DNA of 7,366 nucleotides from CAZVFX01 sp964626565 (GCA_964626565.1 CAZVFX010000213.1:1-7366), one strand, 5' to 3'. Positions 1-6,306 are shown, counted from the stretch's first letter. Numbers and translations: made by a program. Notes: generated from the sequence alone by a model not told the origin.

Positions 1-24
1 CCTGGACCCTGACCCTGGACCCTG
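1..24. repeat. short direct repeat of CCTGGACCCTG
   Basis: The 11-mer CCTGGACCCTG occurs at 1-11 and again at 14-24, so the stretch reads as alternating ACCCTGG and ACCCTG units. It lies a few bases beyond the stop codon of the minus-strand gene and is cut by the window edge, so its full length is unknown. It resembles the short tandem 6- to 7-mer repeats scattered between genes in many high-GC environmental genomes. No function can be read from it, and I see no terminator-like hairpin with a T-run here. Confidence 0.6.
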
Positions 25-28
25 CCTC

Positions 29-1210
29 CTACCCCAGCCAAAGCCCGACCGCGGTCCCGATGAACGTCGCCACCGCGTACCCCAGCGTCCCGCACAGAAT
101 CGCGGGGGTGACCAGGTGGTCCCATTTGCGTGCAATAGCCATGGCCGCGGAAGTGGTGGGCCCGCCCATGTTCGCGTTGGACGCAATCACGATCTCCAGC
201 AGGTCCAGTTTCAGCATTTTCCCAGCCGCCAGAATCACAGCCAGGTGGACCATGAGGATCACCGCTGCGAACACGAACAGAATCGCACCCTGGGTAACCA
301 CCACACCGATGTTGGCGCTGGCTCCGATAGCTGCGAAGAACACCATCATCAGCAACGTGCCCGTCTCCTGCGCTCCGGCCAGCCTTCCGATGGTTCCGGG
401 AAATGCAGTAGCCAGGCCCACCGCCATCGCGGTAACCACGAGGATACCGGCGCCCGAGACGTCTACCAGGCTCGCCACCCCATACCCCACTGCGCAAAGC
501 ACCGCACTCAACGCCAATGCACAAGCCGTAGTTAACAGCGTCGGTGATGGTGCGGCTGAGCGCGCCGAGCTTGCTGTTTGTCCTTTCTCGTCCTTAGCTT
601 CAAGCTGACCGCTGACCGCTGATGGCTGACCGCGCTTAGAGGCCTGCCTCTCAACGTATCTCTTCCGCAACCACGGAACCGAAGGCAGCGCAAAAAGCAC
701 CAGGAAGTACAACGTCATCACCAGGTTGTCCGCGGCGATGCCCGCAGTAAGCAGCTCCCCCGATTTGAGGTTCAGCGCTTCAGAGGCTGCGACATAGTTC
801 ACCGAGCCGCCTATGTACGTTGCGCAGAATATCCCGGCGAGCTTGTGGCCCTCGGGCCCCAGGGGGATGAGGAAGAATGCGATGAATGTGCCTAGGACCG
901 TGCCGACGCCACCCGCGCAGAACGCCAGTAGCGTAGGGCCCGATTCGCGAAACACGCGCTTGAGGTCAGCGTTGAACAACAGCATGGGGATGGCCAACGG
1001 TACGATGTACTTCCACACCGCATCATACGCGGGCGCAGATACGGGAATAATGTACAGGTTGGACAGGGCAAAAGTGACGCCGATGGCGATGACCGCGCCG
1101 GATAACTTCGCACCCCACTGAGTGCGCTCCGCCCAGATGCCGAACGCGGCGGTGGAAAGCAGGACGGCCCAAATTGCCCAGTTGTTTTCGGGAGAAAGCA
1201 GACTTTGCAT
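29..1210 (-). CDS. DUF819-family (YjcL-like) polytopic membrane protein
   Basis: This is an integral inner-membrane protein with about ten to twelve hydrophobic segments in two halves, the usual layout of the DUF819 family (PF05684, e.g. Bacillus YjcL). Two family signatures are visible, numbering from the upstream Met at 1225: TYIGGSVNYVAASEALN near residues 136-152, and ASNANMGGPTTSAAMAIARKW near 348-368. They occupy equivalent places in the two halves and look like the broken-helix motifs of an inverted-repeat transporter. The family's substrate is not established as far as I know, so 'probable transporter' is inference. The two halves are joined by a hydrophilic loop (about residues 186-228) rich in R, K, Q, S and A, which carries a heptamer repeat in the DNA. 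I start at 1210 (393 residues) because GGAAG lies 8 bases upstream. The in-frame Met at 1225 would give 398 residues but has no clear ribosome site. The stop is TAG at 31-29. The gene is divergent from the lipoprotein operon. The family call is firm; the role is unknown. Confidence 0.9.
   Translation of the reverse strand: MQSLLSPENNWAIWAVLLSTAAFGIWAERTQWGAKLSGAVIAIGVTFALSNLYIIPVSAPAYDAVWKYIVPLAIPMLLFNADLKRVFRESGPTLLAFCAGGVGTVLGTFIAFFLIPLGPEGHKLAGIFCATYIGGSVNYVAASEALNLKSGELLTAGIAADNLVMTLYFLVLFALPSVPWLRKRYVERQASKRGQPSAVSGQLEAKDEKGQTASSARSAAPSPTLLTTACALALSAVLCAVGYGVASLVDVSGAGILVVTAMAVGLATAFPGTIGRLAGAQETGTLLMMVFFAAIGASANIGVVVTQGAILFVFAAVILMVHLAVILAAGKMLKLDLLEIVIASNANMGGPTTSAAMAIARKWDHLVTPAILCGTLGYAVATFIGTAVGLWLG
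604..631. repeat. four tandem GCTGANN heptamers inside the DUF819 gene
   Basis: Four consecutive heptamers read on the plus strand as GCTGACC, GCTGACC, GCTGATG and GCTGACC. They lie inside the minus-strand gene and encode about ten residues (199-208 from the Met at 1225) in the cytoplasmic loop between the two membrane halves. The block is 28 bp, not a multiple of three, so if it was inserted the frame was kept by neighbouring changes. Such heptamer runs are normally intergenic, so finding one inside a conserved gene is unusual. Confidence 0.8.
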
Positions 1211-1218
1211 TATTTCAT

Positions 1219-1223
1219 CTTCC
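1219..1223 (-). promoter_or_regulatory. ribosome binding site that sets the DUF819 start
   Basis: On the minus strand GGAAG is followed by 8 bases and then ATG at 1210-1208. The upstream in-frame ATG at 1225-1223 overlaps this site and has no purine-rich element at a suitable distance. This favours translation from 1210. Confidence 0.55.
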
Positions 1224-1246
1224 ATCCGATCGTTGCCGACCGCGGT

Positions 1247-1275
1247 ATCTTACGACACAACCGGCCGGTGTGCAA
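1247..1275 (-). promoter_or_regulatory. candidate sigma70-like promoter for the DUF819 gene
   Basis: Reading the minus strand, TTGCAC (1275-1270) and TAAGAT (1252-1247) are separated by 17 bases. The first matches TTGACA at 3 of 6 positions and the second matches TATAAT at 4 of 6. A start site about 7 bases beyond would give a leader of roughly 30 bases before the ATG at 1210. The spacer contains the perfect 10-bp palindrome ACCGGCCGGT (1260-1269), which could be an operator or chance in GC-rich DNA. The match is weak and unsupported by any data beyond position and spacing. Confidence 0.3.
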
Positions 1276-1539
1276 CGGCGGGGAGAGGCCCCTTGAGCGG
1301 GGTCCGGTATGAGGCAACAGGAACTGACGACTGGTGGGGGCGCATGGTCACCAGCCCTTCGACTTGCCGCCGGGGCGGCGGCGCTCCGGGTAAATTGAGA
1401 CCAAAGCCCATGTCGAATGTCAATTGGCCGCCGATGGCGGCGTACCAAAGAACTTGGAGTTTAGCCAGAGCGCAGTGGCTTCAGCCACAAGTCGAAGGCC
1501 TGGTGACTCACGTTTACACACCCTGTCGTCAAAACCCGG
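1276..1539. other. intergenic region with GC-rich inverted repeats, no gene
   Basis: I see no credible coding region in this stretch; the open frames have no ribosome site and no recognisable protein. It does hold several inverted repeats. GGCCCC/GGGGTC with a 6-base loop is at 1287-1304 (one G-T pair). GCCGCC-GAT-GGCGGC is at 1427-1441. GTGGC-TTCA-GCCAC is at 1475-1488. None is followed by a T-run, so none is a good intrinsic terminator, and two divergent genes flanking the region would not need one. They may be leader structures, protein-binding sites or chance. Confidence 0.5.
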
Positions 1540-1568
1540 TTGCATCGGGCGCCCGCCCGTAGCACAAT
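1540..1568 (+). promoter_or_regulatory. candidate promoter and inverted repeat before the large lipoprotein gene
   Basis: TTGCAT (1540-1545) and CACAAT (1563-1568) are 17 bases apart, matching the sigma70 hexamers at 3 and 4 of 6 positions. The spacer holds the 10-bp palindrome CGGGCGCCCG (1546-1555), which overlaps a CGGGC-GCCC-GCCCG hairpin (1546-1559). A related inverted repeat sits before the lipase gene. The predicted start would leave a leader of about 18 bases before the ATG at 1594. This is a weak match and I would not rely on it alone. Confidence 0.25.
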
Positions 1569-1593
1569 AAAAGCCGACCAGTAAGGAGTAACC

Positions 1594-4500
1594 ATGTTCA
1601 ACAGAACTCTACTCTGCCTCTTCTTTTCGTCGTTGCTCATAACCGCTGCCTGCAGCAGCCCCGGCGAATCCGTGACCAAGGACACGGTTTCGTCTGCCGA
1701 GACTGTCCGCGGCGATGCAGCCGACCCCGACGCGCCCCGCGGCGACGTCAAAGGCGATGCCCCGGCCTGCACACCCGAGTGCGACGGCACTCACTGCGGT
1801 GCGGACAACTGCGGCGGCACGTGCACGTGCCCCGACGATTTGCCCGTTTGCAACGACAAGGCGAAGTGCGAGGCGGAGTGCGTCCCGGAGTGCGACCTTG
1901 AGTTGGGTGACCCGTGCGGCGACAATGATGAAGCCGAGGGGGACGGCTGCGGCGGCGATTGCCATTGCCCAGAGAACCAGGAGTGCAGCGGGCACAATAA
2001 CCAATGCTGGTGGACGTGTGGCTATCTCTGCTCCGAGCTTTACGAGTGCGGGTATGAAATATTGGAAGACTGCGACTGCGGCGAATGTCCCGACGATGGT
2101 AACCCCTGCACAAAGGAATCGTGTGAACCGCAAGGGGAATCCGGCGAATTGGGAGTCTGCGTAAAAGTGAACGCTGACAACTCTTCCTGCGACGACTCAG
2201 ATCCGTGCACAACAGACGATATCTGCTCCGATGCCGTCTGCGCCGGAGTGGGTATAGAATGTGACGACGGCAACGTTTGCACCAGTGATTCGTGCGACCC
2301 CGACAACGGCGAGTGCCTGTTTGACGGCGGCCCGCTAAACGGCGAGGAGTGCAACGACGAGGACGCTTGCACAACTGACGACGCGTGCACCGAGGGCGTC
2401 TGCGCAGGAGTGGGTAAAGAATGCGACGACAACGACCTGTGCACCGCTGACTCATGCGATGCCGATTCCGGCGAATGCCTCCATGACGCGGAAGGGGCCG
2501 ACGGCGTCGAATGCGACGACGGCAACCCGTGTACCGGACCCGACCTTTGTACGGAAGGGCAGTGTGCTGGAGAGCTGCTGCCGGCCGATGAATTGGAGGT
2601 GGAAAAATGTCTGTGCTGGGGGGATGAGGATTGCGAGGCGCTGGATGACGGCGACATTTGCAACGGCACCCTCTATTGTGCTTCCACCGGGGATTTCCCG
2701 GCTCTGTGCGCGGTGACACCGGACAGCGTCCCGGAGTGCGACGACGGGATTCCGTGCACCGATGACAAATGCGACCCGGCGGAAGGGTGCTTGAGTACCC
2801 CTGACAACGCGGTTTGCGATGATGTAAACGATTGTACCCAGGACGTCTGTGCCCTCGGTGTCGGCTGCGAAAACAGCGCGTGGGACGACGGCACGCCCTG
2901 CGGTGAGCCGGGAGGTCAGGACAGTTGCCAGCAAGGGACATGTACTTGTATGTCGGCGTGCGAGGGGAAGGTGTGTGGGCCGGACGGCTGCGGCGGTTCT
3001 TGTGGCGATTGTCCGGGACCCCAGGACGTGTGCGAGGGCGGCCTGTGCGTGTGCCAGCCTTCCTGCGGCGGCAAAGAATGCGGCAGCGACGGCTGCTCAG
3101 GCTCATGCGGGGAATGTCTGGAAGCGCAGCACGAATGCCTGGATGGACTCTGCACGTGTATGCCAATGTGCGAGGGTAAAGAATGTGGTGGTGACGGCTG
3201 TGGATTATCCTGCGGGGAATGCGACTGGACCCAGGATTGCTTGGAAGGCCTGTGTTCGCTCAAGGACTGCGACTTCCTTTGCGATGGGATCCAGTGCGGA
3301 TTCATGGGGCCTAACGATGAGTGCAATTGCGGCATCTGCGATGATGGTGAGCAGTGCACCGTGGACATTTGCAACGTGGATACCGCAATGTGCGAGTTTG
3401 ACACCGATTCAGCCCACGGCCTGCCTTGCGATGATAACAACCTTTGCACCGTGGAAGACGAGTGTGTGCCCGGCAGCGGCTGTGAAGGAACGCCGGTGGA
3501 ATGCGACGACGGTAACGAATGCACCCTGGATTTCTGCGACTTTCTCACCGGGGATTGCTCCTTCGGTTCGGGCGGCATGCAGGGCTCCACCTGCGATGAC
3601 GGCAATCCGTGCACCAGTGGGGACAAGTGCAACTTTGGCGAATGTGTGGGAATCCCCAAGGCATATGAGTATGTAAACGTGGCAGAGTGCCCGTGCGAGG
3701 TGGCCGACGACTGCGCACCGTACGAGGACGGGAGTGTCTGTACCGGTTCCCTCGGCTGCCTCGAAGGCGACCTCGGCGGCCATTGTTACACCGACCCGTC
3801 AACTGTTCTCGACTGCAACGACGACATCGAATGCACAACCGATACGTGCCATCCGGTCAACGGCTGTCAACACGCTCCCAACCCCTTCCTGTGCGTCGAC
3901 CAGGCGTCCTGCACGGTTGATTCCTGCGACCTGGAGTTGGGATGCCTGAACACCCCCGACGACTCCAAGTGCGACGACGGCAATCCGTGTACCGCGGGCT
4001 GGTGCGACCCTGAAGACTCGTGCACCTATGCGGCCATGCCCGAGGGTTTTGTCTGCGGTGACCCCGTCGGCTGGGGCAGATGCTCGCAGAACGGCATCTG
4101 TCAGTGCTTCCCCATTTGTCCGGCCGAGCACGCGTGTGGGGACGACAGTTGTGGCGGCAGTTGCGGCGAATGCGAGGAGTGGGGCTACGCATGTGTCGAA
4201 GGCGAGTGTATCGCAGATTGTGATGCCTGGTGCGAGATCCCTGAGTGCGGAGTTGCAGGCATGTGGGGTGAGTGCGATTGCGGCGACTGCGATGACGGAA
4301 GCGACTGCACTATCGACATCTGCGGGGAGGATAAAAAGTGTCGGCACGTCACAGAATACAAAGAGTGTGATGACGGCAGCGCCTGCACCGAAAACGACCA
4401 ATGCGTGGGCGGGCCCCATTGCGTGGGTACTCCCGCGGTGGATTGCGACGACGACAACCCTTGCACCGCAGATTCCTGTGACCCGGCCACCGGCCTGTGC

Positions 4501-5853
4501 CTGCATGACGGCTCCAATATGGAAGGGAGCTCCTGCGACGACGGTGTACCGTGCATTGTGGACACCGTGTGCAATAACGGCCAGTGCGTCGGTGAGGCCA
4601 AAACCTGCGACGATAACAACGACTGCACCGTGGACTCTTGTGACGAAGACACGGGTCAGTGCGATAACGGTGCGCTGATCAACGAGGATTGCGATGACGG
4701 CAATCCGTGCACCCATGGTGATATCTGCATCGGCGCCAACTGCATAGGCGAGCCGTTCTCCGTCTCCGAGGCACCGCCGGAATGCCATTGTATCAATGAC
4801 TTCGCCTGCTGGGCCTTGGAAGATGGCTCGGTGTGCAACGGCTTCCTTCATTGCGACAAAGTGTTCGACGCCGATGTGGGGGTTTGCAAGCTGGTGGAGG
4901 GCTCGATTCCCGACTGCGACGACGGGATCGACTGCACCGATGATTTCTGTGAGCCCCAGGGAGGGTGCCAACACGAGGTCGTGCACGACGTGTGTGACGA
5001 TGGCCATGATTGCACGCTGAATCTGTGCAACGTCAACAACGGGTGCTGGTTTATGGGCGGTCCCGGGGGGTGCGACGACGACAACGAGTGCACCGTCGAT
5101 TTCTGCGACCTTGATGAGGGGTGTACTCACGAACCTGTGACGAACACCACTCCTTGCGGCACGCCGGAAGGGTGGGGCAACTGCCAGGCGGGCCAGTGCT
5201 CGTGCACGTCGAAGTGCGACGGGATCGAGTGCGGCGACGACGGCTGCGGCGGCACTTGCGGCGATTGCCCCGGGGACGACAACGAGTGCGTGTTGGGCGA
5301 GTGCAAGTGTGACCCGGATTGTTCCGGCAAAGAATGTGGCTCCGACGGCTGCGGCGGCTACTGCGGCGGCTGTGATTGGGATACGTCCGATTGCAGCGAC
5401 GACTTCAAGTGCGACTGTTTCTGGGTGGAGTGTGGGCCGATTTGCTGCCGGGAAGAGGAGGAGTGCGTCGATGGTTGGTGCCAGAATCTAATCAATCCGC
5501 CGCCGGTGCGATTGAGTTGGGGCGAAGTCACCTCCACCACCATGGAAATCATCATGGAGAACGACGTTCCGGTGGTGGGGATTCAGCTCAACTACTCCAT
5601 ACTCGATGCCACTCCTTCCGGGGGCACGGTGTTCGAGTATTTCCCCTTCATCTTTTTCAGCGAGAACGTCATCGGGGCGTTAGGCCTGGGCAACGTCATC
5701 CCGCCGGGCAAAGAGGTGCTGCTGAACCTCGAATTTGACGCGGTGGAGGGAGCCTCGGGTTATTGCATCGTGGGCGACGCCAACCTGTTCATCGGCGAGG
5801 AAGGTAACCTCGAGTACCAGATGATTCCACCGTGCTACTTCTGGGGGATGTAG
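1594..5853 (+). CDS. giant cysteine-rich lipoprotein with CDDG and CGG repeats in a threefold super-repeat
   Basis: This is a 1419-residue predicted lipoprotein. A hydrophobic signal peptide (about residues 5-19) leads to Cys20 in LITAAC, a loose lipobox. Ser follows at +2, which does not signal inner-membrane retention under the E. coli rule. Residues 21-58 are an Asp-rich tether. Residues 59-1296 are extremely Cys-rich; I count about 212 Cys in the whole protein. Two repeat classes recur. There are 24 motifs of the form C-x-D-x3-C-[TI]-x3/4-C, like the Dictyostelium repeat (PF00526). There are also eight CGG units with eight Cys each and, where tandem, an exact 35-residue period (starts near Cys59, 96, 452, 487, 522, 838, 1204 and 1239). 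Residues 1275-1296 form a small knot-like unit (CGPICC...C). Residues 1305-1419 are a Cys-poor, probably beta-sheet domain. The start is firm: AAGGAG (1583-1588) lies 5 bases before ATG. Even spacing and an abundance of Cys suggest many disulfides in a rigid extracellular stalk, and the Asp-rich loops could bind calcium; both are inferences. Similar lipoproteins occur in Myxococcota and relatives, generally without assigned function. Confidence 0.92.
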   Translation: MFNRTLLCLFFSSLLITAACSSPGESVTKDTVSSAETVRGDAADPDAPRGDVKGDAPACTPECDGTHCGADNCGGTCTCPDDLPVCNDKAKCEAECVPECDLELGDPCGDNDEAEGDGCGGDCHCPENQECSGHNNQCWWTCGYLCSELYECGYEILEDCDCGECPDDGNPCTKESCEPQGESGELGVCVKVNADNSSCDDSDPCTTDDICSDAVCAGVGIECDDGNVCTSDSCDPDNGECLFDGGPLNGEECNDEDACTTDDACTEGVCAGVGKECDDNDLCTADSCDADSGECLHDAEGADGVECDDGNPCTGPDLCTEGQCAGELLPADELEVEKCLCWGDEDCEALDDGDICNGTLYCASTGDFPALCAVTPDSVPECDDGIPCTDDKCDPAEGCLSTPDNAVCDDVNDCTQDVCALGVGCENSAWDDGTPCGEPGGQDSCQQGTCTCMSACEGKVCGPDGCGGSCGDCPGPQDVCEGGLCVCQPSCGGKECGSDGCSGSCGECLEAQHECLDGLCTCMPMCEGKECGGDGCGLSCGECDWTQDCLEGLCSLKDCDFLCDGIQCGFMGPNDECNCGICDDGEQCTVDICNVDTAMCEFDTDSAHGLPCDDNNLCTVEDECVPGSGCEGTPVECDDGNECTLDFCDFLTGDCSFGSGGMQGSTCDDGNPCTSGDKCNFGECVGIPKAYEYVNVAECPCEVADDCAPYEDGSVCTGSLGCLEGDLGGHCYTDPSTVLDCNDDIECTTDTCHPVNGCQHAPNPFLCVDQASCTVDSCDLELGCLNTPDDSKCDDGNPCTAGWCDPEDSCTYAAMPEGFVCGDPVGWGRCSQNGICQCFPICPAEHACGDDSCGGSCGECEEWGYACVEGECIADCDAWCEIPECGVAGMWGECDCGDCDDGSDCTIDICGEDKKCRHVTEYKECDDGSACTENDQCVGGPHCVGTPAVDCDDDNPCTADSCDPATGLCLHDGSNMEGSSCDDGVPCIVDTVCNNGQCVGEAKTCDDNNDCTVDSCDEDTGQCDNGALINEDCDDGNPCTHGDICIGANCIGEPFSVSEAPPECHCINDFACWALEDGSVCNGFLHCDKVFDADVGVCKLVEGSIPDCDDGIDCTDDFCEPQGGCQHEVVHDVCDDGHDCTLNLCNVNNGCWFMGGPGGCDDDNECTVDFCDLDEGCTHEPVTNTTPCGTPEGWGNCQAGQCSCTSKCDGIECGDDGCGGTCGDCPGDDNECVLGECKCDPDCSGKECGSDGCGGYCGGCDWDTSDCSDDFKCDCFWVECGPICCREEEECVDGWCQNLINPPPVRLSWGEVTSTTMEIIMENDVPVVGIQLNYSILDATPSGGTVFEYFPFIFFSENVIGALGLGNVIPPGKEVLLNLEFDAVEGASGYCIVGDANLFIGEEGNLEYQMIPPCYFWGM
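2017..3255 (+). repeat. super-repeat module A of the lipoprotein (residues 142-554)
   Basis: The module opens with the entry motif C-x3-C-x5-C-x7-C-x-C-x2-C (Cys142-165). Eight CDDG-type repeats begin at Cys165, 199, 223, 253, 277, 307, 382 and 408. Between the sixth and seventh is a linker, C-x-C-x5-C-x8-C-x5-C (Cys339-362). The module closes with three tandem 35-residue CGG units at 452-554. Short (CT-x3-C) and long (CT-x4-C) CDDG repeats run in the order S L S L S L S S. Confidence 0.8.
3268..4209 (+). repeat. super-repeat module B of the lipoprotein (residues 559-872)
   Basis: The entry motif is C-x3-C-x4-C-x8-C-x-C-x2-C (Cys559-582). Seven CDDG-type repeats begin at Cys582, 612, 637, 667, 741, 767 and 793, in the order S L S L, linker, S S S. 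The linker (Cys699-722) has exactly the Cys spacing seen in modules A and C. One CGG unit closes the module (Cys838-872). Compared with A and C it lacks one short-long pair, and it has fewer CGG units. Confidence 0.8.
4219..5412 (+). repeat. super-repeat module C of the lipoprotein (residues 876-1273)
   Basis: The entry motif is identical in Cys spacing to module B (Cys876-899). Nine CDDG-type repeats begin at Cys899, 925, 951, 981, 1005, 1033, 1108, 1134 and 1160, in the order S L S L S L, linker, S S S. The linker lies at Cys1064-1087. Two tandem CGG units (Cys1204 and Cys1239) close the module. A 24-base stretch at 4690-4713 is identical to 3592-3615, the equivalent pre-linker repeat of module B, so some DNA-level identity remains. 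Confidence 0.8.
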
Positions 5854-5855
5854 GA
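5852..5855 (+). promoter_or_regulatory. ribosome binding site overlapping the lipoprotein stop codon
   Basis: AGGA starts inside the TAG stop (5851-5853) and sits 9 bases before ATG at 5865. This favours 5865 as the start of the small membrane protein over an upstream in-frame ATG at 5832, which lies inside the preceding gene and has no such site. The overlap suggests translational coupling. Confidence 0.5.
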
Positions 5856-5864
5856 ACCCGGGAC

Positions 5865-6248
5865 ATGACCGATCGCCTCTACGTTCGCAAAACCTGGTTC
5901 AGGCGGTGCTTGTTCCGGTCGGGGGTCGCCCTGGCCATCTTCGCCGTAGCTGCTGGCGTGGCGGTCATTTGGGTCGACTGGTCGACATGGGTGTACTGTC
6001 TTATACCCGCAATTCTGGCGTACATAGGCGTGGCTCTGGGCGCCTGCGGTTGGACGTTTACGGCCAGCCTTATCGGCTACAGGACCCGCCAGATTACACT
6101 TGCCGACGAATTCGGTGAGGAGATAACGTATCGGGGGTGGAGCGCCATCCTGTGGTGTGTCGCGGGCATGGCCCTGGCTGTGTTCATGTTCGGCCTTGCC
6201 ATGACTCTGCCGGCGGGCGCCTTGCTTGATTGGCTGGATGTTGTGTAA
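5865..6248 (+). CDS. small three-helix membrane protein, unknown function
   Basis: I do not recognise this 127-residue protein. Three hydrophobic segments are visible: about residues 19-38, 43-69 and 92-115. The N-terminus is basic (RKTWFRRCLFR near residues 8-18), which by the positive-inside rule places it in the cytoplasm. The loop between helices 2 and 3 (about 70-91) contains Arg residues and an acidic patch DEFGEE, and would then also be cytoplasmic only if helix 2 re-emerges on that side; three helices leave the C-terminus outside. The segments hold several Trp and Cys residues. The start at 5865 leaves 11 bases after the previous stop, so it is almost certainly cotranscribed with the Cys-rich lipoprotein and probably translated by coupling. 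A helper role in export or anchoring of its neighbours is a guess from position alone. Confidence 0.75.
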   Translation: MTDRLYVRKTWFRRCLFRSGVALAIFAVAAGVAVIWVDWSTWVYCLIPAILAYIGVALGACGWTFTASLIGYRTRQITLADEFGEEITYRGWSAILWCVAGMALAVFMFGLAMTLPAGALLDWLDVV

Positions 6249-6271
6249 TGTGAGAGCGCAGTAATGTGCGA

Positions 6272-6292
6272 CGCGGGCGCTTGCCGCCCGTG
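6272..6292 (+). promoter_or_regulatory. strong hairpin just before the lipase ribosome site
   Basis: CGGGCG-CTTGC-CGCCCG is a perfect 6-bp stem at 6274-6290, extended to 8 bp by a G-T and a C-G pair at 6272-6292. It lies 5 bases before GGAGG (6298-6302), which is 4 bases before ATG 6307. No T-run follows, so termination is unlikely. It could affect translation or mRNA stability, or be a short REP-like palindrome. The same CGGGCG...GCCCGT pattern precedes the large lipoprotein gene at 1546-1560. Confidence 0.5.
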
Positions 6293-6306
6293 CAAATGGA
6301 GGACCA

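Noticed and set aside
60..608. A 182-residue plus-strand open frame opposite the DUF819 gene.
   Set aside because: It is fully covered by the conserved DUF819 reading frame and has no recognisable domain.
1427..1441. Intrinsic terminator at the GCCGCC-GAT-GGCGGC stem.
   Set aside because: There is no T-run on either strand after the stem, and the flanking genes diverge, so no transcript is expected to end here.
1122..1562. Open frames spanning the intergenic region (plus 1122-1562 and minus 1215-1448).
   Set aside because: They have no ribosome site, low-complexity Arg/Ser/Ala/Pro-rich products and partial overlap with the DUF819 gene. I treat the region as non-coding.
1748..3166. A 472-residue open frame on the minus strand, antisense to the large lipoprotein.
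   Set aside because: The sense gene is dominated by TGC, GAC, GGC and similar codons, whose complements seldom make stop codons. The predicted protein is an implausible Arg/Pro/His/Ser/Cys-rich string, has no ribosome site that I can see, and lies wholly opposite a well-supported gene or its leader.
3799..5130. A 443-residue open frame on the minus strand with Ala/Val/Ile-rich, membrane-like composition.
   Set aside because: This is the antisense reading of the Asp/Cys repeats: GAC becomes GTC (Val) and TGC becomes GCA (Ala). Its periodic hydrophobicity mirrors the sense repeats and is not evidence of a membrane protein.
2017..5412. CRISPR array or other DNA-level repeat array, suggested by regularly spaced repeats.
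   Set aside because: The repeats are in-frame protein repeats with variable DNA between copies; spacing and sequence follow the codons, with no fixed repeat and spacer lengths.
1768..5487. EGF-like or thrombospondin type 3 domains in the large lipoprotein.
   Set aside because: The Cys spacing (C-x5-C-x4/5-C in the CDDG class, eight Cys in 35 residues in the CGG class) does not match the six-Cys EGF pattern, and the DxDxDG calcium loops of thrombospondin type 3 repeats are not present as such.
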